Below, piece after piece: positions 9,632 through 20,100 of a stretch of 64,000 nucleotides of DNA. The notes below the pieces were generated by a model. It was given only the letters and a program-made list of their open reading frames with translations. It had not been told where the DNA came from and made no database searches. Location of the stretch: positions 5,729,814-5,793,813 of the forward strand of contig NZ_CP118164.1 in assembly GCF_028748185.1 (NCBI RefSeq), written 5' to 3'. This DNA is from Bremerella sp. P1. Its GTDB lineage: Bacteria; Planctomycetota; Planctomycetia; Pirellulales; Pirellulaceae. A program made the translations under genes and the position numbers. How positions within the stretch are numbered: the first letter of the stretch is position 1; each line of letters begins with the position of its first letter.

Positions 9632-10060
9632 ATGAAGAATCGGAATAAAGGTAATGCTGTTGCTGGAGTCCTGGCTGTGATCGCTGTCCTCGCTATCTTG
9701 TTCGCCGGTCTCGGTGTGACGTTTGGCTGGGTCACCATGAGTGACTCGCCTGACAAGAGCACCATCGAGCTCAACAAGACCGAGTTGAAAGAAGACACCG
9801 ACAAGGCGGTAGAGGCTACCGAGAAGTTCATCAAGGATTCGGCTGAGTCGGTCGAAGAGGCAACGCAGGATGCTGCGGAAAGCATCCAGGAAGGATCGGA
9901 AGAAGCGGCTGACAATCTTGAAGAAGCCGCCGACACCGTAGAGGAAGAAACCGATAAGGCTGCCGACAAAGCACCTGAAGAAGATAAGCAGAAAGAGGTA
10001 AGCCCTCCAGCTGAAGAAACGGAATCGAAGCCCGTTGATTCGGAAGAAGACGCTTCGTAG
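9632..10060 (+). CDS. Membrane-anchored acidic coiled-coil protein, unknown function
   Basis: A 142-residue protein with one N-terminal membrane segment (about residues 10-33) and a long, very acidic Glu/Asp/Ala/Lys-rich tail. The tail carries an irregular 11-residue periodicity (repeats of the type EATEKFIKDSAESVEEATQD), as in YtxH-like or LEA-like stress proteins, and predicts amphipathic helix. No catalytic motif is visible. AAGGA lies about 10 bases before the ATG. A strong terminator follows at 10121. Given its neighbours, a desiccation, osmotic or envelope stress role is plausible, but this is inference. Confidence 0.75.
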   Translation: MKNRNKGNAVAGVLAVIAVLAILFAGLGVTFGWVTMSDSPDKSTIELNKTELKEDTDKAVEATEKFIKDSAESVEEATQDAAESIQEGSEEAADNLEEAADTVEEETDKAADKAPEEDKQKEVSPPAEETESKPVDSEEDAS

Positions 10061-10120
10061 TGCAGGCCTTGCCAAGTAGGTCTATTCCATAACGGCTGAC
10101 GCCGCTGGATGACATTTATG

Positions 10121-10156
10121 TGGGGTATCGATTACCAAATCGATACCCCATTTTTG
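10121..10156 (+). terminator. Rho-independent terminator
   Basis: A 13-bp perfect stem (10121-10133 with 10138-10150) around a 4-base loop, followed by TTTTT. It ends the transcript of the acidic protein gene. Confidence 0.9.
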
Positions 10157-10346
10157 TTATGTGGTTGCCTTCTTGCGACCAACCCGTTCAACACACGATC
10201 AGCTACTCTCTGAATGCGAAGCAATCGCGTACGAATTCTTCGACTGGCATGCTGATTGCATTAGTGAGAAGTACTTCTCGGATTGTCCAAGAAGAGTCGC
10301 CGATCGGCGAATAGCCAAATTATCGGTGCTTAAGAGGGAGAGAGAC

Positions 10347-10817
10347 ATGTCACTGGAAACCAAAACAAAACTAACGTCCGAGACGATCTCGATCGTACAG
10401 GAACTGGTCAAGATTAACGTCGACAGTCGAGACACGTTTCAGGAACTAGCCGACGCAACGGGAAACGCTTCCGTCGCAATCATGTTTCGTGAGCTTGCCA
10501 GTGAGCGAAATCGAAATGTGGCCGAGCTTGAGTCGCTATTGAATTTCAATCGTGAAAAGCCTGACGAGTCGGCCAGCGTCGCCGCGACTTACCATCGTAT
10601 TGTGATCGGTCTGCGAAGTGCGCTCGGAGCAGGTACCGCCACCATGCTGAGCGAAGCCGAATCGGCCGAAGACAAGATTCAAAACAAATATGAAGAGGTC
10701 CTGAAACGCGAGCCTGGCTCGGCAGTCAGCGACATTCTTCAGCGCCAATACAGTGCTGTTCGAGCGGCTCATGATCGAGTGCGTGCCATCCGGGATGCAC
10801 ACCGCCGAGCAACCTAA
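10347..10817 (+). CDS. PA2169-type / DUF2383 four-helix-bundle protein
   Basis: A 156-residue soluble helical protein. The N-terminal half (residues 10-65, with the pattern VQELVKINVDSRDTFQELAD and RELASERNRNVAELESLL) fits the DUF2383/PA2169 ferritin-like bundle family. The second half has two further helices. Function is unknown; relatives occur in stress-response gene sets. The ATG at 10347 is preferred over an upstream in-frame start because GGGAG precedes it and the family begins here. Confidence 0.8.
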   Translation: MSLETKTKLTSETISIVQELVKINVDSRDTFQELADATGNASVAIMFRELASERNRNVAELESLLNFNREKPDESASVAATYHRIVIGLRSALGAGTATMLSEAESAEDKIQNKYEEVLKREPGSAVSDILQRQYSAVRAAHDRVRAIRDAHRRAT

Positions 10818-10884
10818 AACTGGGGATCGGAATTCCCGCGTGTAATTACCTTGAAATCGACCTTTTTACGAAGGACTTTTACCA

Positions 10885-11073
10885 ATGACTGCAGTTGCTA
10901 AGAACGAAGGTACAGCTGACATTATTCGTATTTTGTTGGCCATCATCCTCCCGCCAGTTGGTGTCTTCTTTGAAGTGGGGCTGGGCCTGCACTTCTGGCT
11001 GAACATCTTGCTGACGCTGTTCGGTTATATCCCCGGTATCATCCACGCCGTCTGGGTAATCTTGCGTAAATAA
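10885..11073 (+). CDS. Pmp3/YqaE family membrane protein
   Basis: A 62-residue protein with two membrane segments and the family signature: IIRILLAIILPPVGVFFEVG, then LHFWLNILLTLFGYIPGIIHA. Pmp3/YqaE proteins are induced by salt, cold or osmotic stress and affect membrane potential in yeast and plants; the bacterial role is less clear. AGGA lies about 11 bases before the ATG. It closes the stress-type gene run and has its own terminator. Confidence 0.93.
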   Translation: MTAVAKNEGTADIIRILLAIILPPVGVFFEVGLGLHFWLNILLTLFGYIPGIIHAVWVILRK

Positions 11074-11092
11074 TCGCTGAGACAAAACGGAC

Positions 11093-11143
11093 AACGCCCA
11101 TGCTTCGCTGAACATCCGCAGCCGAGGCATGGGCGTTTCTATT
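11093..11143 (+). terminator. Rho-independent terminator
   Basis: An 11-bp stem (11093-11103, AACGCCCATGC, with 11127-11137) followed by a T-rich tract. It lies 20 bases after the Pmp3/YqaE gene. The convergent gene at 11159 ends just beyond it. Confidence 0.8.
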
Positions 11144-11158
11144 TCTTGAGAGCGAAGA

Positions 11159-13273
11159 CTAACCGCCGGTGAAATACTGCTTGCTGTAGATCGGCAGATG
11201 GCGGTAGTAGACTTCCAGCATGTACGTGCACAGGCAAGTCATGAACAGGCGGCCTGCTTTCACCCCGTTATCATCGCGCGCCGGATCCCAGCTTCCTTTC
11301 TCACGGCCCCGTTTCTCTTGGTTTTCGGGAATGATCTGCCGCATGTCCTTGTTCCAGTTCCGCCACGCATCGCCTTCCAGGTGATGGGCTACCTGGGTGG
11401 CGTAGTACCAGTAATAGACGTCCGGCTCTTCCCACTTAATGGGATTATCCAGCAGGTAATCCATTCCCTCGACCAGTCGCGGGTCGTCCTGGTTCCAGCC
11501 TCGATACTGCCGACAGAGAAGTCCTTCGGCGGTCATTGTCGGCGTTGCTTTCTCAGCACGAGAGTCGCGATATTGATAGCGACTTCCGAGGGCAAACTCT
11601 TGCCCCTCCATCGGCTTCGAGGCGACCGTCCCGAGAAACTTGTCGACGTTCACCAGTGCATCTTCAGGAACATCGAGCTTTCCCATGCGAGCACTTTGCA
11701 GGGCCATGAGGAACCAACCGGTGACCGATAGATCGGACTCAATACCAGGCGTGTACCGCCAACCCCCTTCGGGAGCTTGCCACTGAAGGCAATAGTTGAT
11801 CGCCGCTTGGGCCTTCGGTTTCAGCTCGGGATCGGCCGTCATCGCGTAAAGTTCGCAGAGAGCGATCGTCGCTTGAGCCTGGGTGTACGGCCGATGTTGA
11901 TTCGGAATCGAACCTCCCTGCAGAAAGCTTCCGTCGGCATCAAGCTGTCGAAACAGATATTTCCAACCCTTTTCGACCGTCGCGGCATGCGTGCCAGCTC
12001 GATCGGTGTGACCGGCACCTTGGAAAGCGAGCAGCGCCATCGCGGTGGCGGAAACCTTGTTCTCGATACTCGAGCCATCTTCGTAGTCGCCCTTCAAGCT
12101 CCACGAACCGTCCTTCATCTGGTGGCGCTTCAGCCAATCGAGCGCGTCGGCGACGGCCTGCTCGGTCGTGGCGTTGCCACCATACGCTTTCAGCAGGACG
12201 CGTCGCGTGGCCCCGTCGCCCCGAGCTTTCAAGTCGACGCCAGGCGTGTCTCGCTCGTCCAGTTTGGCAGCCTCGGTACCGATCAGCTCGACGTTCATCA
12301 GCGACTTCGGCATCGGCATCTCGTTAGAATCGATCAGCGTCTCGAGCGCCCCGGAATTGGCATCGACTTCAAACTCTTCGGTATCCAGCACCAGGATATC
12401 GTGTTCGAGTTGCTCGCCCAGTTCCTCGGAATAGGTAGCTTCGACCGTGTGCGTTTCCTCGTGATACGTTGCCACTGTGAAAAGAGCCAGCAAGATGACG
12501 ATGGCGAAATGAATGACCAGGCTCACCGCCCAGGCGGGAGTCTCATGGATCGCCAGACCGCGAATCTTGTCGACCAGTGGCTCATCCTCGGTCGAGTCCA
12601 TTTCGACCATCGGCTCGGCCTCGACCGGTTTCTCAACAACGGGAATGTCGGGATGCCAACGGTGCTTCTTGCCATGCTCTTCGGCGTGAGGGGCCTCAGC
12701 TGCCGGCTGCGGGGCAGGCTGTTTCGGCTTGGGCTTTGGCTCTTGTGGTTTCTTGGCAGGAGCCTTCGACTCGACCGGTTTGCTGGGCGATTGGGCCTCC
12801 GTTGATGCGGCCGCGGTCGCTTCTTTGGCGACAGGCTTCGCCTTAGGCTTCTTCTCGGCTGGCTTGGGTGTCGGCTTCTGTTCCGCTTTCGGAGCTGGCT
12901 TCTTTGCCGGAGGAGCAGCCGGAATGCCTTCGACCGGCTTGGGCTTCTTAGCCGCTGGTGGCTGGGCGGTTGTCTCTACCGGCTTGGGAGACGCTTCTGG
13001 CTTCGGTGCAGGGGAGGAAGGTGCCTGCGGGGCCTGTGGCGACAGCGGTGCCTTATTGGTCTTCTTGGGGGCAGGCGTATTCAGCGGCTGCGCATTGGGA
13101 TTGCTTGCCGGAGGAGAAGAAGTGGGAACGACATTCCAGGCGTCGGTGCTCGCTGGGGCACTACCGAAGGAAATCGGCGCCTTCTTGGGGCCTTGCCCGC
13201 CAGGAGTCTTATCTTCACCAGACTTGCCGGCGTCCTGCGAGTTGTTCGGCGAAGTTTTGTCGTCTCCGGTCAC
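11159..13273 (-). CDS. Prenyltransferase/squalene-cyclase repeat membrane protein
   Basis: Residues 1-215 are a low-complexity Pro/Ala/Lys tract with many AKKP/PKPA repeats, likely cytoplasmic. One membrane span lies at about 244-266 (AWAVSLVIHFAIVILLALF). Beyond it, residues 350-700 contain repeats of the alpha-toroid fold seen in terpene cyclases and prenyltransferases, for example ALDWLKRHQMKDGSWSL, GWKYLFRQLDADGSF and YCLQWQAPEGGWRYTPGIES. No DXDD cyclase motif is apparent, so enzymatic cyclase activity is doubtful. Such proteins are common and uncharacterised in planctomycetes. The start is GTG, with CGGAG about 11 bases upstream. The ATG-less start and biased composition make the N-terminus the least certain part. 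Confidence 0.85.
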   Translation of the reverse strand: MTGDDKTSPNNSQDAGKSGEDKTPGGQGPKKAPISFGSAPASTDAWNVVPTSSPPASNPNAQPLNTPAPKKTNKAPLSPQAPQAPSSPAPKPEASPKPVETTAQPPAAKKPKPVEGIPAAPPAKKPAPKAEQKPTPKPAEKKPKAKPVAKEATAAASTEAQSPSKPVESKAPAKKPQEPKPKPKQPAPQPAAEAPHAEEHGKKHRWHPDIPVVEKPVEAEPMVEMDSTEDEPLVDKIRGLAIHETPAWAVSLVIHFAIVILLALFTVATYHEETHTVEATYSEELGEQLEHDILVLDTEEFEVDANSGALETLIDSNEMPMPKSLMNVELIGTEAAKLDERDTPGVDLKARGDGATRRVLLKAYGGNATTEQAVADALDWLKRHQMKDGSWSLKGDYEDGSSIENKVSATAMALLAFQGAGHTDRAGTHAATVEKGWKYLFRQLDADGSFLQGGSIPNQHRPYTQAQATIALCELYAMTADPELKPKAQAAINYCLQWQAPEGGWRYTPGIESDLSVTGWFLMALQSARMGKLDVPEDALVNVDKFLGTVASKPMEGQEFALGSRYQYRDSRAEKATPTMTAEGLLCRQYRGWNQDDPRLVEGMDYLLDNPIKWEEPDVYYWYYATQVAHHLEGDAWRNWNKDMRQIIPENQEKRGREKGSWDPARDDNGVKAGRLFMTCLCTYMLEVYYRHLPIYSKQYFTGG

Positions 13274-13567
13274 GTAATCGTGAACTCCGTGTTAAATGCC
13301 GCAATCCCTTGCAATGGTAGCGCTTAGGAGAATTTAGGTGCCAATTGTCCTCGCGCCAAAGCAATGATATCCCTTTCCCGTATTTAGGACACAGTCGTCG
13401 TCGGCGAATATAACGATTGTGCCAGGAATTCCGGGGAAAATCGACGCAAGGCGAGCCTACCACGGCAAAACGACCAGAAAAGCCGATTGGCCCCCTGGAC
13501 AAAGAATGGTCTATACCTAAAATTCAACATCTCACAAACGACGTCACAAGCCGTTTGTACTCATTGA

Positions 13568-13730
<163 letters not shown>

Positions 13731-14072
13731 TGACACGCAACGAGTTGCGATGGCGTGTTTTCTTTACGCGAGTCTCTCTGTCAAAGAGAGACATAACCCG
13801 GCCTATCTCTTCGAGAGCCATCTGCGGCTGAAGTTGGCGTTTGTCTCACCGATTTGGCAGAGACACTACCGTCGGGTTAATAGGGTGTTGGGCTTGGTAG
13901 AGTGAGGCAGACGCGAACCCGGTGACCAAAGCGATCTGTGTTTTATGGTGTTTCGTCCGCAGAGTGGTTTGACGCTCGCGACTGGCTGGAACTGCTGACA
14001 CAACAATGGGAATGTACAGTCATGAATCAGTTCATGACGGCGGTGCTTTAAAGGAAATGATTTGATCGACTC
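13731..14072. other. Intergenic region holding a dispersed repeat
   Basis: About 340 bases between the tRNA flank and the ECF sigma gene. A 62-codon open frame (13717-13905) has no features of a real gene. The 43-base repeat at 13877-13919 is listed separately; otherwise nothing is recognised. Confidence 0.5.
13877..13919 (+). repeat. 43-bp direct repeat, left copy
   Basis: It is identical, apart from one base, to 61471-61513 in the same orientation, 47.6 kb away. It may be a dispersed intergenic repeat of this genome rather than an attachment site. Confidence 0.8.
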
Positions 14073-14675
14073 TTATGACATCTCTCCAAGAGCAGATCGA
14101 ATCAGGTGAAGTTTTCTTTCGATGCGACGAAGGCTACAGTTTAAAGCAGAGGCAATCTCGGCGTTGGTCATACCGGCGAGGCGCATGGATGCGATGACTT
14201 GGCATTCTTCTTCTAACTTACCGGTGATCTCGTCCAGTATGTCTGAAACTTCGTGATCCATCTCTTTTAGGACAAACTGATCGAAAGATGCTTGTCGTTC
14301 AATTTCGAGATCCGTTGCCGTGACAACGCGACCTTCGCCTCGCTTTTTTGCATGTAGCTTTCGCCATTTGTCGGATAATTTCCTCTTCGCGATCGTAACA
14401 AGAATTCTCCATAGCTCTTCGTCACCAAGTGAGATCGTCCCTTCTTGCTTCTCAAGATATCGCCACAGACTGAGAAACGCGCTCTGCATGACGTCGCTCG
14501 CATTTGTGTGTACCTGCAGATTATTCGGCATACGTCTTTCTAGAAACCGACGCAAACGACCTTGAAAACGTTCCCAAACGAGCAAGAAGTCGGTATCGGT
14601 GAGGACCAAAGGTTCTTCGGCATTGTGGCCCGCCGGCTGGAAGTCACGCGTGGCTTCTGGTTCGTCGCTATGCAT
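14073..14675 (-). CDS. ECF-type RNA polymerase sigma factor
   Basis: A 200-residue sigma-70 family protein. Region 2 includes NASDVMQSAFLSLWRYLEK (about residues 58-76), the segment that binds core polymerase and the -10 element. Region 4 has an HTH, MTNAEIASALNCSLRRIERK (about 169-188), for the -35 element. The type resembles the planctomycete ECF sigma factors that are linked to Ser/Thr kinases rather than to anti-sigma factors. The adjacent divergent genes, a lipoprotein and a kinase at 17.2 kb, fit that arrangement. No clear Shine-Dalgarno sequence precedes the ATG, so the start could differ slightly. Confidence 0.9.
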   Translation of the reverse strand: MHSDEPEATRDFQPAGHNAEEPLVLTDTDFLLVWERFQGRLRRFLERRMPNNLQVHTNASDVMQSAFLSLWRYLEKQEGTISLGDEELWRILVTIAKRKLSDKWRKLHAKKRGEGRVVTATDLEIERQASFDQFVLKEMDHEVSDILDEITGKLEEECQVIASMRLAGMTNAEIASALNCSLRRIERKLHLIRSALGEMS

Positions 14676-14799
14676 TGGCTGAGTTTGCGATTCAAAAATA
14701 ATGCGGAATGTTTGGCGGGACTGAGCATCAACTTACCATTTTCAAAGTGACCAGGACAATTCTTGCACATCTCGTCTTGGCTTATGGACATTTTATGAA

Positions 14800-17097
14800 A
14801 TGGAAAGTGGTGTCATGCCAATTGTTTGCATAACCAAATCTGAAACACCAATTGTGTGGGCGTCTTGGTTGTTCTTCATAGGTGTACTTGTTGGCTGTTC
14901 TTCTGCTCCTAACTCGGATGAGATATCCCGGTGCCTGGACGAGAACCCGCCCCACGCTCTGTTGGTTTCTGATCGTGAAGTTATCAACTTAGAGGCGTCA
15001 CCAAAAGGAGAAGGAAAGTGGCACGTCACTTTCGACTGCCATGAAGACGCACTATCGCCCTGGGTGGTTCCAGCAAACATCGATTCGGATTGGCAAGCAA
15101 TTGTTCAGCGGGTCGAAGTAGCCGATTCTCGAGTGATCAAGCTTAGGCAACCGGAACGTAAGAAACTCAGAACGGCCAAAGAACAACTTGGAGATCGTCG
15201 TCTTCCTAGGACCTTTGCCGTTGTGACGGATGACTCCAAAAGCATAGTTTGGCGATGCGAAGGCATCTACCATCGCCTGAAGGGGAAAGACAATCTTAGG
15301 CTTTCTGCGATAAGGTGTGAAAGTGGCTACTCACCTTTAGAGGTGATGGAGCTTTCAGCGGCAGGGCAAAATCCGCCCATTCTCAATGGCGGACCGAAAG
15401 ATCCCATCGTTAAATATCGTTCGTTGGTCGAGCAGTATGAACAAGAGATCGCGTCGCTTGAGACTTCGATGAACGAGCGTCTTACGGTAGAGAAAGAGCA
15501 GTTGACCGCGCTCCTCCACGATAAGTCAACATACGCCACGCGTGCCGGTGAAACAAAAGTCTTGCTGTATACGGAACCATCATCGGGTGCTGACGTAGTC
15601 AGTGGTGTTCTCGTTGATCCGCAAGATTCGTTCTCGCGATGTGTATTACGTGGTGATTTCCACCTCGTCCCCAATACCACCTCAGCGACTGCAAACTTGC
15701 CACATGATGGCTGGGTCATCAGCTTTGAGAATGCAGATCCACAGCTGAGTGAACTTGCGCGTAAACTACGGAATACGTCGACTCTTTTTTATGATACTGA
15801 ATCAAGGGCGATACGATGGTCCTACAACAGGACGGATTCAGCTTTAGAACCCTCGGATGAATCTATATCTCTAACTAGCGTCAATACCGGTGTCTTTGAT
15901 ATGGGAGCCACCTTTGATGGAATAGAACTGGTGTCAGGACGAGCCTCACAGAGATTTACAGCCACGCTAACTCACTGGAATAGAGACGATCATTCAGCCA
16001 GACTTGTTGTGGAAGTGCCTAACGAACCGCACAAATTTAACGTTTTTGAGGGCTCCTTGAATGATACTCCCCCGCAACATCTGGGGCTTCCCATTAGGTT
16101 TCAACAAGTTGCGATGGGACAAATGGTCGTTTCAAAAAGTCAGGAAACAGAACTCTTTAGTAGATCGCCGAAGAACGCACTGTTTTTCATCCTTGATCAT
16201 AAAGAACTGCCAGTGGGCAAGATAGGTTCGGCAAGTATAGAGCTAAGGCCGATCAAGAATAACCAGTCGATTATCAAGCCTTCGAATGATCGATGGAATG
16301 ATGCCCTCCAGCCAGGGTTAATTTGGAAAGGGACCAGCAAGTGGAAGAGCGAGGCGTCGGTAGACGTAACATTGCGAGTTGCGGAGAATCGTAACGGCGG
16401 ACAATACGTACGCTTGATGTTGGAAAGAAACAGCGATCCAACGCAATTCGCTGTGCTCGAAGGATCGGTTCAGCAAGGAGCCCAGGCGGACGGCTACGGC
16501 TTTCTAGGATTCCAGAAAGGAACGGCAACCCACAATGATACGGGCGAGTACTATGGTGTTCTTTTCAGCACGTGGGAAGATGAACTCGCAAAGTCGTTTC
16601 GACTAACTCCCGATGGCAATACGCTCTACGTAATTACTCCGGAAGGTGAAACAGCAGCCTTCACACGCAGTGGAAATTACACTCCAAAGGATTCACTGAG
16701 TACGGCCGCGTTCGTTGAGACCTGGAAAACAGCCTTGCAAGTCGGAAAAAGCTGGAATGGAGAGATTGTCAATGAGAAGCAGGATCAGAAAGCAGAGGTG
16801 ATTCTAGATATCGTCTCTTTCGAGAGAATGGGTGACGAGGTCGAAGTCAAACTGCGAATTAAAAGTATGCCCACTAGTGAGGCTATTTATAAAGGAAGTC
16901 TAGATCGATCAGATGAAGCCATCAATGGCTATGCATTGACATTAAAAAAGACGAAAGGAGGTGTTGGATCTAGCACGCTGTTGGGAAGCCACTGGAAGGA
17001 TGCTCAGATTCAATTTCGCTTGGCACCCGATGACAAATCATTAGTTGGTCGCTCGGTAAGTTATGGAGATTTTGAATATTTGATTCTTAAGGAATAA
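14800..17097 (+). CDS. Large lipoprotein of unknown function
   Basis: A 765-residue protein with a lipoprotein signal: hydrophobic segment, then lipobox GVLVGC with Cys33, so it should be lipid-anchored outside the cytoplasm. A short coiled-coil-like stretch with YRSLVEQYEQEIASLETS lies near residue 210. The rest is beta-rich and contains at least two related domains: one from about WNDALQPGLIWKG and one from about WKTALQVGKSWNG, each ending in a predicted strand with Thr/Phe-rich pattern. I recognise no known family. ATG at 14815 is an alternative start. It lies 80 bases upstream of the kinase gene and probably shares its transcript, so it may be a partner of that kinase in envelope sensing. 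Confidence 0.75.
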   Translation: MESGVMPIVCITKSETPIVWASWLFFIGVLVGCSSAPNSDEISRCLDENPPHALLVSDREVINLEASPKGEGKWHVTFDCHEDALSPWVVPANIDSDWQAIVQRVEVADSRVIKLRQPERKKLRTAKEQLGDRRLPRTFAVVTDDSKSIVWRCEGIYHRLKGKDNLRLSAIRCESGYSPLEVMELSAAGQNPPILNGGPKDPIVKYRSLVEQYEQEIASLETSMNERLTVEKEQLTALLHDKSTYATRAGETKVLLYTEPSSGADVVSGVLVDPQDSFSRCVLRGDFHLVPNTTSATANLPHDGWVISFENADPQLSELARKLRNTSTLFYDTESRAIRWSYNRTDSALEPSDESISLTSVNTGVFDMGATFDGIELVSGRASQRFTATLTHWNRDDHSARLVVEVPNEPHKFNVFEGSLNDTPPQHLGLPIRFQQVAMGQMVVSKSQETELFSRSPKNALFFILDHKELPVGKIGSASIELRPIKNNQSIIKPSNDRWNDALQPGLIWKGTSKWKSEASVDVTLRVAENRNGGQYVRLMLERNSDPTQFAVLEGSVQQGAQADGYGFLGFQKGTATHNDTGEYYGVLFSTWEDELAKSFRLTPDGNTLYVITPEGETAAFTRSGNYTPKDSLSTAAFVETWKTALQVGKSWNGEIVNEKQDQKAEVILDIVSFERMGDEVEVKLRIKSMPTSEAIYKGSLDRSDEAINGYALTLKKTKGGVGSSTLLGSHWKDAQIQFRLAPDDKSLVGRSVSYGDFEYLILKE

Positions 17098-17189
17098 GGT
17101 TCGGCCAGCCTTTATGGCTTATCATGGGCTGCAAAAGTCGGATTCATATTTCGGCTGTTTCCTAACTCTCCACCACTTTGTGTCGTGTT

Positions 17190-20100
17190 ATGCGCATCTT
17201 GACATTTCAGCAATTGCGAGAAATTGATCAGTTGTGTGATCAATTTGAGTCCTCTTGGTCGACTGACTCCATTGCGGCCATTGAGGAGTTGATTTTACAG
17301 TGTCCGCCAACAATACGGCCGGAAGCATTGCTCGAATTGTTAAAAATCGATGTTGAGATTCGAGTTCGTCAAGATTGCAAACTAGGTAAAGCCGAGTACT
17401 TGGCAGCATTTCCAGACTACTCAGATCACATCCAGGCACGATTGACTATCGAAAATGGAGACACCCTGGCGCTTCCCAATACGGACGATAGTACCGCGGT
17501 CGAGACTGCCGAATGGAAGCCTGAAAACGATTCACTTGGCACGTTCGGGCGTTTCGAACTATGCGAAGAACTGGGACATGGCTCTTTCGGTACTGTCTAT
17601 CGAGCATATGACCCAACGCTTGCGAGAGAGGTCGCGTTGAAGCTTCCTCGATTTGGTGATCATCAAAAATTACTCGTCGATCGGTTTTTGAATGAGGCCC
17701 AGATAGCTGCTCAGCTACAGCATCCTAATATCGTGGCCGTTTGGGAGCGAAATCGCATCGGTGATCAATACTACATTTCCACCGGTTTCGTCAAAGGTCA
17801 AACGCTCGACAAGTTTTTGAAGAATGACGAACCAGATTGGCGTCAAATGGCGGAGTGGATTCATGCTCTCGCCGAAGCACTTTTCTACGCGCACCAGCAT
17901 CACACGATCCACCGTGACATTAAACCCGCCAATATCATGATCAATGAATTGGGCGTACCGATGATCATGGATTTTGGTTTGGCTAAGAGAATGGACCAGG
18001 CGTCTGATTTGACGTCAGATGGCCTAATTATGGGAACACCTGCCTATATGTCACCGGAACAGGCACGGGGACGCTTGTCAGAGATCGACGCCCAAACGGA
18101 TCAATATTCGCTTGGCGTGGTGTTCTTTCGCATGTTGAGCGGTGATGTTCCCTGGCGAGGTGATGCCCACGATATCATCCGGAAGCTTCACGAACTTCCT
18201 AGTCCGCCTGAGATTGCAAATGTTACTAAGAATATTCCACGAGATCTGATTGCGATCTGTCAGAAAATGATGCAGCCCAAGTCGTCGGAGCGATATGCAT
18301 CCTGCCAGGAAGCGGCTAGAGATATTGGGAGATGGCTTAGCGGCCAGCCTGTCGAGGCGAGACCCATAACTGGACTGGAACGAACCTGGAAATGGTGCCG
18401 ACGGCACCCTGTCACTTCATCCCTTTTAGGCACCATCGCTGCGGTCGTGATGGTAAGTATCGTTTCGATCAGTACGGCACTTGCCCAGACAGCTGCGTCG
18501 AAAAAGAAGGCCGAAGATAATCTTGTAGTTGCTGAAGAAAATGCCGACGAGGCAAGAAGGCAAGAGGCAATTGCTCAAGAGCAACGCGCTGCGGCTGAAA
18601 TCGCAGCACGCAAGGCACAGGTGGAATCTTCCCGATCGCTTTTATTATTGGCAGGTCATGATATCCAGGCCGGTCGATTCTCCGAAGCGGAAAGACGCTT
18701 GGATGCTATACCAGAAGTTGACCGCAATTGGATCTGGAGACTCCAAGAAACGAGAATTCCAGAGGTGGTCGCCCGAATCAACCTTCCGAATTCGTCAACA
18801 TCTCATCGTGGTGGGGTATTCTTTGCCGAAGAGCAACGGCGGATAGCGGTCGCAACGGTTGTGAAGCGTGAAAATAATCATCCAGCATTTACGACGACGA
18901 CTTACGATCTTGTGTCGGGGAAGAAACTTGACACCTTAGACTTGCCATACGATGTGGTCACGCCAGTTAGTCGCGGATTCACTAAGTCTGGTCGATACTT
19001 AATTCTGAAACTCGTGCGTTATCCGCCCAACTTTACTTATACCGTTGGCGTCTACGATACCGTCACAAAAAACATAATCGCCACCTATGAGAATGTTGAA
19101 CGCGTAACGATCAGCCCATATCGTGATGACGAGTTGATCTTGGGACGACCCAAGTCAGATGATAAACGACGCGATCGTATCTACCTTTCGTGGAATTTCC
19201 TGGAAGCATCAGAGAAGGAAATAGGTGGCGCTTGGAATCTGCTTGATGATGACTTCAGCGTCAATCGAGATCTTTCTCAGTTCGCTATCCGCAGAAGAGA
19301 TCGTATAGCCTACTCAAAATCAGAAGATGATAGTCAAATCGAACAGCCGTATCTGGAAACTATCCGAGCAATTCATTGGAATCAGTCAAGTGATGGTAAG
19401 TCCGCGGTTGGGCAACTTCATGTCATGTGGGACTGGCTGAAGCGTAGAAAAAAGGTGCCGCCAGGACACGCGGTAGTTCTGGATTTGCCGCGAACCCTCC
19501 GGTGCGTCTTAGAGCCCCATCCCGACGTTTCCCAAGCGATTCTTAATTTAGGAGAGAGGTCTTACAATCCAGTCGGAACCTATAAGCCAAACGGGTTCCG
19601 ATTCTCCGCGGATGACAGGTATGTGTTCCATTGCACAATTGGAGCAACGAACTACACAGCCAGAAAGCAGAAGCTAATCTGGTGGAATGCCTTCTCTGGA
19701 GAGTACTTAGGACAGGCGATTGCCACATCTGTCAGCCCCTCTGGAATGATGTATTCCACAATTGATGAAGATGAAGTCGTTATTCGCCGCGCTCCTATTC
19801 AGCTGCGTCGTTTTTCTTCGCCCTCGATCGAACAGTTATTGGCTCAATGGCAGGTATCTCGGCAATTGACCCTGAAACAGACGTGGCCTGACATATTCTA
19901 TTGGCGGAACGAACCTTGGGCTTTCAGCTTTACATCAGGGGGTAGGCCTCAGAATTCTGTCGCTGCGGAAAAAGTCTTGTACTGGAAAAATGATGATGTT
20001 ACGCGATGGCCGTTTCATTCCATTCTTGTCGTTCCAGATGGAGATCATGTTTACAGCATGACGAATACTGGCAACCTACTTAAAGCGTCTCGTAGTACGG

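Noticed and set aside
9590-10075. 161-codon minus-strand frame with Phe/Arg bias
   Set aside because: It is the reverse image of the acidic repeat protein, and the plus frame has a ribosome-binding site and terminator.
12729-13277. 182-codon Gly/Ala-rich plus-strand frame
   Set aside because: It mirrors the Pro/Ala/Lys-rich N-terminus of the prenyltransferase-repeat protein.
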